From Oxalobacteraceae bacterium OTU3CAMAD1 (lineage in GTDB: Bacteria; Pseudomonadota; Gammaproteobacteria; Burkholderiales; Burkholderiaceae_D), in assembly GCA_024123915.1 (NCBI GenBank), contig CP099650.1:4092001-4156000 (forward strand): a DNA stretch of 64,000 bases, in the 5' to 3' direction. The notes beneath the pieces were generated by a model, which saw only the letters and a program-made list of their open reading frames with translations, did no database searches and was not told the origin of the DNA. Position numbers and translations under genes: made by a program. Positions within the stretch are counted from its first letter, which is position 1. Each line of letters opens with the position of its first letter. Below, one piece after another: positions 32,578-41,573 of the stretch.

Positions 32578-35500
32578 CCGTCTCGTTACTCTGTGCTTCA
32601 ACCGGCGCGGCATCGTCGCGCTGATCTTCCTGCTGGTGACCCTCTACGGCGGCTACTGCTGGACCCAATTGCCGCTGGAAGCCTATCCGGACATCGCCGA
32701 CACCACCTCGCAGGTGGTCACCCAGGTCAACGGCCTGGCCGCCGAGGAGGTCGAGCAGCAGATCACCATTCCGCTCGAACGCGAGATCATGGGCACGCCC
32801 GGCATGCACGTGATGCGCTCGAAGTCGACCTTTGGCCTGTCGCTGATCACCGTGGTGTTCGAGGATGGCGCGGAAGACTACTGGTCGCGCCAGCGGCTGC
32901 AGGAGCGCATCGCCGCCGTCAGCCTGCCGTACGGCGCGCAGCCGGGGCTCGACGCGCTGACGTCGCCTATCGGTGAAATCTACCGCTACACCTTGGAGTC
33001 GAAGACGCGCGACCTGCGCGAATTGTCCGAGCTGCAGCGCTGGACGGTGATCCCGCGCCTGAAGCAGGCGGCGGGCGTGGTTGACGTCACCAACTTCGGT
33101 GGCCTGAGCACGCAGTTCCTGCTGGAGTTCGACCCGCTCAAGCTGTCCAAGTACCACTTGTCGCTGACGCAGATCACGCAGGCCATCGCCGCCAACAACG
33201 CCAACGCCGGCGGCAGCGTGATGACACGCGGAGAGCAGGGCCTGGTGGTGCGCGGGGTGGGCTTGATCCACAGCCTGGACGACTTGGGTAATATCGTCGT
33301 CGCGCAGAAGAACGGCGTGCCGGTGCTGGTCAAGGACTTGGGCAACGTCACCCTGGGTAACCAGGAACGGCACGGGGTGCTGGGCAAAGACCACGTGTCG
33401 GACACCGTGTCCGGCATCGTGCTGCTGCTGAAGAACGAGAATCCCTCGCAGGTGATCGCCGGAGTACACGAGGCGGCGCGCGAGCTGAACGACCATCTGC
33501 TGCCCAAAGACGTCAAGCTGGTGCCGTACATGGACCGCAGCACCTTGGTCGAGGCCACCGTGCACACCGTCGGCAAAACCTTGATCGAAGGCGTGGTGCT
33601 GGTGACGCTGGTACTGGCGCTGTTCCTGGGCAGCGTGCGCGCGGCGCTGATCGCGGCGGCGACCATTCCGGTGTCGCTGATGATCGCCTTCGTCCTGATG
33701 CACCACTTTAAGATCCCGGCCAATCTGCTGTCGTTGGGCGCGATCGACTTTGGCATCATCGTTGACGGCGCCATTTTCGTGCTGGAGGCGGTGCTGCGCC
33801 GCCGCGAGGAGAATCCCGACGGGATCATGAGCGAGGAGGACGCGACCGGCGCGGCCCTGCAGGTGATGAAGCCGACCTGCTTCGGCATGCTGGTCATCAT
33901 GGTCGCCTACCTGCCGTTGTTTGCCTTCCAGCGCATCGAGTACAAGCTGTTTTCACCGATGGCGTTCGCGGTGGGCTTCGCGCTGCTGGGAGCCTTGCTG
34001 ATGACCGTCATGCTGATACCCGGCATGGCCTATCAGGCCTTCCGCACGCCGCGCAAGATCTTCCACAACCCAGTGCTGGCGTGGCTCTTGCCCCGCTATG
34101 AAGCGCTGCTGCGCCGCCTGGTGGGCAAGACGCGACTGGTGCTGGCTGTGGCCGCCGCCACGCTGGTGGGCGTGATCGCGCTGGGCGGCGCCATCGGCCG
34201 CGACTTCCTGCCGACCTTGGACGAGGGGTCGATCTGGCTACAGGTGACGCTGCCGCCTGGGATCTCGCTGGAGAAGGCCACCCACATGGCCGACGCGCTG
34301 CGCGAGGCCACGCTGAAGGAGCCGCAGGTCGCTCACGTGGTCACGCAACTGGGCCGCAACGACGAAGGCACCGATCCGTTCACGCCGTCGCACATCGAAT
34401 GCGCGGTGACCCTGCATCCGTACAGCGAATGGCCGTCCGGCATGGTCAAGCAGGACCTGGTCGACAAACTGGCGGCGCGCTTCCGCGATCTGCCGCGCAC
34501 CGAGGTGGGATTCTCCCAGCCGATGATCGACGGTGTGCTCGACAAGCTGGCCGGCGCCCACAGCGATCTGGTGGTCAAGGTCTACGGCGAGGATTTCCGC
34601 GGGACGCGCAAACTGGCGGCCGCCGTCGAACACCTGCTGCGCGGCGTGCCAGGCGCCCAGGACGTCATCATCGACCAGGAACCGCCGCTGCCGCAGGTGC
34701 GCATCGACGTCGACCGCGCCGCCGCCGCGCGGCTAGGTATCAACGTGGCCGACATCATGGCGTTGATCCAGACCGGCATCGGCGGCAGCCCGGTGACGCA
34801 GGTCTACGTGGACGACCGCAGCTACGACGTCGCGGCCCGCTTCAGCGGCGCCACGCGCAACGACCCGCAGGCCATCGGCGACCTGGTGCTGACCGCAGCC
34901 AACGGCGCGCAGGTGGCGCTGTCGCAGGTGGCGCATATCGGCCTGGCCGAAGGCGAGACCACCATCACGCGCGAGATGAACCGCCGCCACCTGACCGTGC
35001 GCACCAATCTGCGCGGCCGCGACCTGTCGTCATTCCTGGCCGAGGCCCAGGGCCGGATCGAGCGCGAAGTCCCCTACGATCACGCGCACTACCAGATCAC
35101 CTGGGGCGGTCAGTTCGAGAACCAGCAGCGCGCCCAGGCGCGTCTGGCGGTGATCGTGCCGGCGGTGCTGGCGCTGATGTTCGTGATGCTGTTCTCTGCG
35201 TTCGGCAATCTGCGCCAGCCGGGATTGATCTTGCTGGCGGTGCCGTTGTCGTTGCTGGGCGGGCTGGTGGCGCTGCAACTACGCGGCATGACCCTGAACG
35301 TGTCGTCGGCGGTCGGATTCATCGCCTTGTTCGGCGTCTCGGTGCTGAACGCGGTGGTGATGCTGTCGAACCTGAACCGCTGGCGCGAACTGCTGCCCGA
35401 CGATTTGCGGTCCGCCGTCATCAACGGTGCGCGCGAACGCGTGCGGCCGGTGCTGACCACCGCCACGGTGGCGGCGCTGGGACTGGTGCCTGCGGCGCTG

Positions 35501-35689
35501 GCCCATGGCTTGGGCAGCGACGTGCAGCGTCCACTGGCGACGGTGGTCGTCGGTGGGCTGGTCACGGCGACGGTGTTGACCCTGGTCCTGCTGCCGGCTT
35601 TGTACTACTTGATAGAGGAATATGTCTCCCGGCGCCAGCGCCGGGACGGCAATGCGACCGTGGAAGCGGTCAAAGGAGAAGGCGCATGA
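32570..35689 (+). CDS. Heavy-metal RND efflux pump (CzcA family)
   Basis: A 1039-residue inner-membrane antiporter with 12 predicted helices and two large periplasmic loops. The fourth helix has DFGIIVDGAIFVLE with Asp393, Asp399 and Glu406, the proton-relay pattern of the HME class that exports Co/Zn/Cd rather than the CusA-type motif. Other signatures are LPLEAYPDIADTTSQVVTQVNG near the N-terminus and GFIALFGVSVLNAVVMLSNLNRW in the second half. The ATG at 32570 lies inside the adaptor gene and has GGAGTG upstream; an earlier in-frame start is a shadow. It forms a tripartite pump with its neighbours and is probably induced by the divergent two-component system. Confidence 0.93.
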   Translation: MIDRLVTLCFNRRGIVALIFLLVTLYGGYCWTQLPLEAYPDIADTTSQVVTQVNGLAAEEVEQQITIPLEREIMGTPGMHVMRSKSTFGLSLITVVFEDGAEDYWSRQRLQERIAAVSLPYGAQPGLDALTSPIGEIYRYTLESKTRDLRELSELQRWTVIPRLKQAAGVVDVTNFGGLSTQFLLEFDPLKLSKYHLSLTQITQAIAANNANAGGSVMTRGEQGLVVRGVGLIHSLDDLGNIVVAQKNGVPVLVKDLGNVTLGNQERHGVLGKDHVSDTVSGIVLLLKNENPSQVIAGVHEAARELNDHLLPKDVKLVPYMDRSTLVEATVHTVGKTLIEGVVLVTLVLALFLGSVRAALIAAATIPVSLMIAFVLMHHFKIPANLLSLGAIDFGIIVDGAIFVLEAVLRRREENPDGIMSEEDATGAALQVMKPTCFGMLVIMVAYLPLFAFQRIEYKLFSPMAFAVGFALLGALLMTVMLIPGMAYQAFRTPRKIFHNPVLAWLLPRYEALLRRLVGKTRLVLAVAAATLVGVIALGGAIGRDFLPTLDEGSIWLQVTLPPGISLEKATHMADALREATLKEPQVAHVVTQLGRNDEGTDPFTPSHIECAVTLHPYSEWPSGMVKQDLVDKLAARFRDLPRTEVGFSQPMIDGVLDKLAGAHSDLVVKVYGEDFRGTRKLAAAVEHLLRGVPGAQDVIIDQEPPLPQVRIDVDRAAAARLGINVADIMALIQTGIGGSPVTQVYVDDRSYDVAARFSGATRNDPQAIGDLVLTAANGAQVALSQVAHIGLAEGETTITREMNRRHLTVRTNLRGRDLSSFLAEAQGRIEREVPYDHAHYQITWGGQFENQQRAQARLAVIVPAVLALMFVMLFSAFGNLRQPGLILLAVPLSLLGGLVALQLRGMTLNVSSAVGFIALFGVSVLNAVVMLSNLNRWRELLPDDLRSAVINGARERVRPVLTTATVAALGLVPAALAHGLGSDVQRPLATVVVGGLVTATVLTLVLLPALYYLIEEYVSRRQRRDGNATVEAVKGEGA

Positions 35690-37128
35690 AGAAAACCGTC
35701 ACGGCAAAAGTGGCCGCCATGTTGTTGGCGGCCCTGATGTCCGGCTGCGCGGCCGGTCCCGATTTTGTACGCCCGGCCGCGCCGGTGGCGCAGCGCTACA
35801 CAGCGCAGCCGCTGGCGTCGGAAACCGGCGCCACTCCGGTGGCCGGTGGCGCGGCCCAGCGCTTCGCGGAAGGGCAGGAAGTGCCGGAGCGCTGGTGGAC
35901 GGCGTTCGGTTCGGACGATTTGAATCGGTTGGTCGACGCCGCGCTGGCCGCTAATCCGGACATCGAGGCGGCCGAAGCGGCCCTGCGCGCGGCGCGTGAG
36001 AACGCTTCCGCCCAGCGTGGCGCCTACTTCCCCGGCGCCGACCTGCGTTTGACGCCGACGCGCCAGCGGATAGCCGATTCCTTGTCCAGCCCCACCGCGT
36101 CGGGCGCCAACCTGTACACGCTGCACACGGCGCAACTGAGCGTCGGCTACGCGCCGGACGCCTTCGGCGGCGTGCGGCGGCAGGTCGAGGCGGCGGACGC
36201 GCAGACCGACGTGGCGCGCTTCCAGCGCGAGGCCGCCCGGTCGACACTGATCGCCAACCTGGTGGCGGCGGTCATCGGCGAGGCGGCGCTGCGGGCCCAG
36301 CTCGACGCCACGCGCGACTTGGTGGACATGGCGCGCGCGCAGCTCGATGCCGTGCGCAAGCAGCAGCACGCCGGCCAGTTGGGCGCTGCCGACGTCGCGG
36401 CGCAGGAGGCGCTGGTGGCCCAGGTGGAAGGCGGCCTGCCGCCGCTGGAAAAGCAGGTGGCCCAGCAAGGCGACCTGCTGGCCTTGCTCGCCGGGCGCCT
36501 GCCCAGCGAAGGCGTCGCCCAACGCGTGGCCTTCGACAGCCTGGCGCTGACGGAAACCTTGCCGCTTAGCCTGCCGGCCCGGCTGGTGGAGCGGCGGCCG
36601 GACATCCGCGCCGCCGAAGCCCAGCTGCACGCGGCCAGCGCGCAGATCGGCATCGCGCAGGCGGCGCGGCTGCCGAACATCGCGTTGACGGCGACCCTGG
36701 GCAGCACGGCGCTGGACGCCGGCACCTTGTTCAAGGCCGGCGGCGGCTTCTGGAGCATCGGCGCCGATCTGCTGCAGCCGGTCTTCCGCGGCGGCACGCT
36801 GATGCACCAGCAGCGCGCCGCCGTGGCGACGTACGAGCAGAGTGCGGCCCAGTACCGTTCCGTGGTGCTGGTGGCGTTCCAGAACGTCGCCGGCGCGCTG
36901 CATGCGATCGAGGCCGACGCCAAAACCCTGCAGGCCGCGTCCGCAACCGAGCGGGCCGCGCGCAAGAGCCTGACGATCGCCCAGCGGCAGTGGCAATTGG
37001 GCGCGGTCGCCTATCCGGCCGTGCTGCAGGCGCAACAGGCATATCAGCAGGCGGCGATCGCGTTGATACCGGCGCGCGCCGCGCGCTACACCGACACCGT
37101 CGCCTTGTTCCAGGCACTGGGAGGATGA
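35686..37128 (+). CDS. RND efflux outer-membrane lipoprotein (NodT/OprM family)
   Basis: A 480-residue channel protein. The signal peptide ends with the lipobox MSGC, so Cys21 or so should be acylated. Two OEP repeats follow, recognisable by RWWTAFGSDDLNRLVDAALAANPDIEAAEAALRAARE, PARLVERRPDIRAAEAQLHAASAQIGIAQAARLPNIALTA and a C-terminal PAVLQAQQAYQQA. The start overlaps the pump stop by four bases (ATGA) with AGGAGAAGG before it. NodT-type channels more often serve drug or aromatic-acid pumps than metal pumps, so the combination with a CzcA-type pump is a little unusual. Confidence 0.93.
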   Translation: MKKTVTAKVAAMLLAALMSGCAAGPDFVRPAAPVAQRYTAQPLASETGATPVAGGAAQRFAEGQEVPERWWTAFGSDDLNRLVDAALAANPDIEAAEAALRAARENASAQRGAYFPGADLRLTPTRQRIADSLSSPTASGANLYTLHTAQLSVGYAPDAFGGVRRQVEAADAQTDVARFQREAARSTLIANLVAAVIGEAALRAQLDATRDLVDMARAQLDAVRKQQHAGQLGAADVAAQEALVAQVEGGLPPLEKQVAQQGDLLALLAGRLPSEGVAQRVAFDSLALTETLPLSLPARLVERRPDIRAAEAQLHAASAQIGIAQAARLPNIALTATLGSTALDAGTLFKAGGGFWSIGADLLQPVFRGGTLMHQQRAAVATYEQSAAQYRSVVLVAFQNVAGALHAIEADAKTLQAASATERAARKSLTIAQRQWQLGAVAYPAVLQAQQAYQQAAIALIPARAARYTDTVALFQALGG

Positions 37129-37143
37129 GTCTGCGTTCGTGGC

Positions 37144-37644
37144 TTATTCGAACTGGATCCTGGTGATGTAGTAGGCGCTGTAGGGGTTGGCCTGTCCTTG
37201 CCAGCTGATGCCGTCGATGGTCTTGCCTTCGACGCCGAGTTCCTTTAGCGTGATCTCGACCTGGGTCCAGGTCTTGGCCTTGGGCTGGATCGCGACCGCC
37301 GATTCGACGGCCTTGCCATCGACCGTGGCTTTGATCGACAGCTCCTGGCCGCCGCTCACGCCGCCATTGATGCTGAAAGTCAGCTTGCTGTAGCCGGCGG
37401 TGGAAAAGGCGTCGTGGTGCAGCGCCAGCGCGGTCCACGGATCGCCTTCGACCCTGATCGGCTTGGCGCCGCCGATGGGCTTGGCCAGTTCGACCTTGGC
37501 CCAGCTCCAGTTTTGCCAGCCATTCGCCAGTCCGTCGTCGTAGGCGACGAAGGGTTTGCCGAGCGCTTGCGCGAACAGGGGCGGGGCCAGCAGCGATGCG
37601 GCCAGGCCCGCCACGGCGGTGAAGAAAGTGCGACGTGTGTGCAT
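37144..37644 (-). CDS. Exported carbohydrate-binding-like protein
   Basis: A 166-residue protein with an N-terminal export signal (MHTRRTFFTAVAGLAASLLAPPLFAQA) whose RRTFF resembles a weak Tat motif. The mature part looks like one beta-sandwich of the galactose-binding or CBM type: FVAYDDGLANGWQNWSWAKVEL, then WTALALHHDAFSTAGYSKLTFSINGG and a closing YYITRIQFE. It has no catalytic domain. The chosen ATG has GAAGGAGAC upstream; the longer upstream frame lacks one. The gene converges with the efflux operon after 15 bases and has no obvious partner. Function is unknown, with sugar binding inferred from the aromatic-rich surface strands. Confidence 0.7.
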   Translation of the reverse strand: MHTRRTFFTAVAGLAASLLAPPLFAQALGKPFVAYDDGLANGWQNWSWAKVELAKPIGGAKPIRVEGDPWTALALHHDAFSTAGYSKLTFSINGGVSGGQELSIKATVDGKAVESAVAIQPKAKTWTQVEITLKELGVEGKTIDGISWQGQANPYSAYYITRIQFE

Positions 37645-37784
37645 TTGCAGTCTCCTTCTAGGTATCATTTTTGTCTTCAAAATGTACCGCTGGGAAACCA
37701 GTTTTTCAAGCTCACCATGCATTTCCGTCCGTGTTTAGCGGGCGCCACGCAACGATATAGGGCGTTCCCTACACGGCTGTAGGC

Positions 37785-38471
37785 CTAGCCCGGAGGCGTG
37801 CTGGCGGCCAGGAAGACGGCCTTGATGTCGTCCAGTTGTTCGTCGATGGAGTAGGGCAGCGCCTTGGCCAGCAGGTCGAGCACGATGAGCGCGTTGATGG
37901 CGCCGTCGTCGTCGACCGCGTGCCGCAGCCGCTTGGCCATGGCGCCGTTGACCGTTTGCAGCGCCAGGTAGCGCGCCTTCAGGCCGTCGAGTTCCCAGTC
38001 CGGCGTGCCGCCTTGGCGCGCGAGAAAATACTGTCCCAGCAAGTAGGTCGAGGCTGCCCGGTAAATGGTTTCCTCTTCGGAGGCGAACGGCAGGTGGAAA
38101 TGCGCCATGGGCCGCAGGAAGGCCGCGTGCGGACAAGCGCTGCCGGCCGCCAGCAAGCCCATCAGTGCGCCGACGCCGCGCTGCACCGTGGTCACCTTGC
38201 CAACCTTGCGTTCCGGCGTCTGCACGCGCACCTCGACCTGCTCATAGGAGCGCAGCTTGCCTATCATGGCGATCAGGGGGATGAAGCGCACCGCCATCGG
38301 ACAGCGTGGCGCGGTGGCGGGGTCCAGCGGACAGTTGGGGCACTGCTCGAATTCCAGCGCGGTCCAGGCCGGCAGGTCGGCGGTCTCCGCTTCGCCATCG
38401 GCGGACACCGCGCAGCTGGCGGTGACGCCGTCGGGAAAGCGAAAGTGATAAAGCACATTCTGCATGGCCAC
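37785..38471 (-). CDS. Conserved protein of unknown function (228 aa)
   Basis: A soluble protein with no signal peptide. The first 55 residues form a compact beta-type segment with a cysteine cluster CPNCPLDPATAPRCPMA that could bind zinc. The remainder is largely helical (LMGLLAAGSACPHAAFLRPMAHFHLPFASEEETIYRAAS, LIVLDLLAKALPYSIDEQLDDIK). I believe I have seen similar DUF6901-type proteins in related bacteria, but cannot assign a role. Two ATGs (MAMQ) six bases apart are possible starts. A small hairpin CCTACA/TGTAGG at 37768-37783, directly after its stop, may end the transcript. It is separated by 70 bases from the citrate transporter on the same strand. Confidence 0.7.
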   Translation of the reverse strand: MAMQNVLYHFRFPDGVTASCAVSADGEAETADLPAWTALEFEQCPNCPLDPATAPRCPMAVRFIPLIAMIGKLRSYEQVEVRVQTPERKVGKVTTVQRGVGALMGLLAAGSACPHAAFLRPMAHFHLPFASEEETIYRAASTYLLGQYFLARQGGTPDWELDGLKARYLALQTVNGAMAKRLRHAVDDDGAINALIVLDLLAKALPYSIDEQLDDIKAVFLAASTPPG

Positions 38472-38541
38472 TCCTGGGCGTCACATCGGGGCATGATTGC
38501 ATTCTGCCACGACATCGCGCCCGGAGGGCATTAAAGCGTAC

Positions 38542-40068
38542 TCAACGTCCCATGAAAGGAATCACACCGCACACCAGGGCGGCGGCCAGCATCACCAGCG
38601 AGGCGGAGATCGCCCACATCAAGGTGTAGCGCTGGTGGTCGCCGAACTCGATCTTGGCCATGCCCACCAGCAGGTAGGTCGACGCGACCAGCGGGCTGAG
38701 CAGGTGAACCGGCTGGCCGATGATCGAGGCGCGGCCGATTTCGGCGCCGGTGATGCCATAGACGGCGGCAGCCTTGGCCAGGATCGGCACCACGCCGAAG
38801 TAGAACGCGTCGTTGGAGATGAAGAAGGTGAACGGGATGCTGAGGATGCCGGTGACGATGGCCAGGTATGGACCCATCCAGGTCGGAATCGCGGTGATCA
38901 CGCTGGCGGCGATGGCGTCGACCATCTTCGTGCCTTGCAGGATGCCGACGAAGATACCGGCGGCGAAGATCAGCGACACGACCGGCAGCACGTTGGCGGC
39001 GTGGGCCGTGAGTCGTTCCTTCTGATCTTCCAGCTTCGGGTAGTTGATCATGATGGCGATCGCGAAGGCGATCATGAACAGCACCGGCAGCGGCAGCACG
39101 CCCTTGATCAGCATACCCATCAGCAGCAGGGTCAGCCCGAGGTTAATCCAGATCAGTTTTGGACGAGCGGTTTGCGGATCGGTCAGGTTGATGTCGTCGT
39201 CGGAACCGTCTGCGCCGGTGTTCGGCGCGCCGTGCAGGTGCACCACCTTGCTGAAAGCGACGCCCTGGTCGGCGGCAACGTGGCGCGCACGGCCGGCGAT
39301 GCCGATTTGACCGGAACCGCCCATGGCGCCGTCCATGCCCATGGCGGCGTTCACCTGCTGCAGCTGGGCGACGCCGGTGTAGGCCGGCTGCACACCGACG
39401 GCGTCGGTTTCCGCAGCGACGGCCTTGGTGGCCTTGGCCGGCAGCAGCTCCACCACGCCGAGGCGGGCGCGCTCTTTGCGGCCCAGGACGTAGGCGACGA
39501 ACAGCACCCAGCAAACGCCGGCGATCATGGCCGGAATCATCGGTACGAAGATGTCGCTGACCTCCACGCCCAGCGCGCTGGCGGCGCGGGCGGTCGGGCC
39601 GCCCCACGGCAGGATGTTGAACACGCCGCCGGCCAGCATGATCACGCAGGCCATGACCAGGCGGCTGATGCCCAGGCGCTGGTACAGCGGCAGCATGGCC
39701 GACACAGTGATCATGTAGGTGGTGGCGCCGTCGCCGTCGAGCGAGACGATCATCGTCAGCACGGCGGTGCCGACCACGATCTTCATCGGGTCGCCCTTGA
39801 CCAGTTTAAGGATGAGCCGTACGACCGGGTCGAACAGGCCGGCGTCGATCATGACGCCGAAGTACAGGATGGCGAACATCAGCATGACGCCGGTGGGGGC
39901 GAGCTGCTTGATACCCGCGAGCATCATCGGGCCCAGCTCAGCGCCGAAACCGCCGATCACGCCGAAGCCGATCGGCACCAGGATCAGCGCGACCATCGCC
40001 GGCAGGCGCTTGGTCATGATCAAAAACATAAAGACTACGACCATCGAGTAGGCGAGTAGGGTCAACAT
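38542..40068 (-). CDS. Citrate-divalent metal/proton symporter, CitMHS family
   Basis: A 508-residue inner-membrane transporter with about 12 hydrophobic segments. Family features are FLIMTKRLPAMVALILVPIGFGVIGG at the start, SLDGDGATTYMITVSAMLPLYQRLGI, and AGGVFNILPWGGPTARAASALG near the middle. A hydrophilic insert (about residues 205-300, rich in Gly/Ala with VNAAMGMDGAMGGSGQIG) makes it longer than the usual 430-residue CitM/CitH. CitM carries Mg-citrate and CitH Ca-citrate with protons; which applies is not visible. The ATG has GGAGAATT upstream. A palindromic site in the 286-base gap before it suggests regulated expression. Confidence 0.92.
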   Translation of the reverse strand: MLTLLAYSMVVVFMFLIMTKRLPAMVALILVPIGFGVIGGFGAELGPMMLAGIKQLAPTGVMLMFAILYFGVMIDAGLFDPVVRLILKLVKGDPMKIVVGTAVLTMIVSLDGDGATTYMITVSAMLPLYQRLGISRLVMACVIMLAGGVFNILPWGGPTARAASALGVEVSDIFVPMIPAMIAGVCWVLFVAYVLGRKERARLGVVELLPAKATKAVAAETDAVGVQPAYTGVAQLQQVNAAMGMDGAMGGSGQIGIAGRARHVAADQGVAFSKVVHLHGAPNTGADGSDDDINLTDPQTARPKLIWINLGLTLLLMGMLIKGVLPLPVLFMIAFAIAIMINYPKLEDQKERLTAHAANVLPVVSLIFAAGIFVGILQGTKMVDAIAASVITAIPTWMGPYLAIVTGILSIPFTFFISNDAFYFGVVPILAKAAAVYGITGAEIGRASIIGQPVHLLSPLVASTYLLVGMAKIEFGDHQRYTLMWAISASLVMLAAALVCGVIPFMGR

Positions 40069-40122
40069 TTAATTCTCCTCAGTATCATCCACCGGCGTGA
40101 TGGCTTGCCGGCGTTATAGGTT

Positions 40123-40148
40123 TTATGCATAAGCTGCATAAGTTATGC
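40123..40148. promoter_or_regulatory. Palindromic sites upstream of the citrate transporter
   Basis: Two overlapping-type sites are spaced closely: TTATGCATAA at 40123-40132 and GCATAAGTTATGC at 40136-40148, each a perfect palindrome and both containing GCATAA. They lie 55 to 80 bases upstream of the transporter start. The pattern suggests a dimeric regulator, for example of the GntR or TetR type, whose gene is not in the neighbourhood. The remaining part of the gap toward the metalloprotease holds no gene. Confidence 0.5.
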
Positions 40149-40354
40149 GAATACTATAAATGCCCCAAGCTTTCAAATGACTTTCAGTGCGCGCAATTCC
40201 CCTATGAAAAGCACCGGAAACAGGTGTGTCTCCAGTGCAATTGCGCAAGCCGATTCGACAAGGCTGGGTTTGATTCTTGTCAACGCGGCGGCGTGGAGAG
40301 GGAACAGAATCCCCTTTGCGAGCGATGGGTCGTAGACAGAGGAGAGGGTAAAAA

Positions 40355-41560
40355 ATGAGCAAATATCCCGCCGAGCGAGCGCAGCAACTCGCCAAGATCG
40401 TCCATCGCGAAGGCGCGCGAGGCGACGCCGTAGCACATTTCAAACGACTGCTGACGCGGCTCGGCTACTATCCTCGGCCCATTCCGCATCTGGACGCGGC
40501 GGACGATAAAAGCGACCTCTACGATGCCGACATGACGCGCGCGGTGCGCATCTTCCAGGCATATTTCCACCTGCCGGTGACCGGCAACATCGATGTCCAG
40601 ACCCTGAAGCTGCTGCGCCAGCCTCGTTGCGGCGTGCGCGATATTCCGGAAGGCGTCGATCTGAAGGCGCTGTCGGACGCGCTGGGCAACTCGGGAGATG
40701 AGGAACAGGACCCGTTCACCTTCCGCTTCAACAGCGGACCGTGGGAAAGCTACGATCTGCGCTACCAGGTCTATAACGGCTCGCCCGACCTGGCGACCGA
40801 GGTCGAGTGCATCGACGCGGCGTTCCAGGTATGGGCCGGCGTCAGCCCGCTCAGTTTCACGCGCGTCGACAGCGAACCGGACATCCGCCTCGGCTTCGAA
40901 TCGGGCGACCATGGCGACAATTCGCCGTTCGACGGCCCCGGCAATATCGTCGCGCACGGTTTCTATCCGAGGACCGGGCTGGTCCACTTCGACGAGGCCG
41001 AGAACTGGCGCGACTGGCGTTTCGGCTCGGCCGGCGGCCAGGACCTGTTGAACGTCGCCATCCACGAGATCGGCCATGCCCTGGGGCTCGGGCATTCCCG
41101 GGAAGACAACGCGGTCATGTTCCCGTTCGTCCAGAACGGCCAGCACACGTTGGCGGAGGAGGACATTCGCGGCATTTTGAGCCTCTACCCGTTCCGGGTC
41201 GGTGCCGGCGCGCGGGCGAGCGTGGTCAACCTGTGGGCCTTCGCCGGCGGCACCGGTTCGGCGCTGGTCGATTTCGGCCGGCGCCGCCGCTTCCTGGCGT
41301 TCGGGCAGGCGACGTTCGTCGATGCGCTGACCGACTTCGACCGCGACAACGCCTGCGCGATCGACGTGTTCCGCGTCGATGGCGAACTGATCGGTAATGC
41401 CGGTTTCGGCGGCGACCACCTGGGCACGAATGGCGCCCCCAGCAACCTGTTCCAGGGCGCGTTCATCGGCGTGGGGCGGACGGTGCAGTTTCGGTTGAGC
41501 ACGTTCCATTCATCCGACCTTGAGGCATATGGCGTGGGCTGCGTGCTCGCGCTCGACTAA
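40355..41560 (+). CDS. Pro-matrix-metalloproteinase-like protease with C-terminal repeat domain
   Basis: A 401-residue zinc protease with the full layout of an animal or plant proMMP. Residues 15-88 form a PG-binding-type prodomain (FKRLLTRLGYYP, RIFQAYFHLPVTGNIDVQTLKLL). The cysteine switch PRCGVRD follows, with Cys92 expected to block the active-site zinc. The catalytic domain (about 120-282) has the structural zinc/calcium region GDHGDNSPFDGPGNIVAHGFYP, the zinc motif HEIGHALGLGH (His237, His241, His247), and Met255 as the Met-turn. The last about 112 residues form a separate beta-type domain that is repeated as its own gene at 41849. No signal peptide is visible. GGAGAGGG precedes the ATG. 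Confidence 0.92.
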   Translation: MSKYPAERAQQLAKIVHREGARGDAVAHFKRLLTRLGYYPRPIPHLDAADDKSDLYDADMTRAVRIFQAYFHLPVTGNIDVQTLKLLRQPRCGVRDIPEGVDLKALSDALGNSGDEEQDPFTFRFNSGPWESYDLRYQVYNGSPDLATEVECIDAAFQVWAGVSPLSFTRVDSEPDIRLGFESGDHGDNSPFDGPGNIVAHGFYPRTGLVHFDEAENWRDWRFGSAGGQDLLNVAIHEIGHALGLGHSREDNAVMFPFVQNGQHTLAEEDIRGILSLYPFRVGAGARASVVNLWAFAGGTGSALVDFGRRRRFLAFGQATFVDALTDFDRDNACAIDVFRVDGELIGNAGFGGDHLGTNGAPSNLFQGAFIGVGRTVQFRLSTFHSSDLEAYGVGCVLALD

Positions 41561-41573
41561 GGAGGTATCACCC

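Noticed and set aside
34399..35685. Long open frame preceding the NodT-type protein
   Set aside because: The frame overlaps the RND pump gene and is Arg/Gly-rich noise. The lipoprotein signal begins at 35686.
40123..40443. Minus-strand frame upstream of the metalloprotease
   Set aside because: It overlaps the start of the protease gene, has no ribosome site and no recognisable motif.
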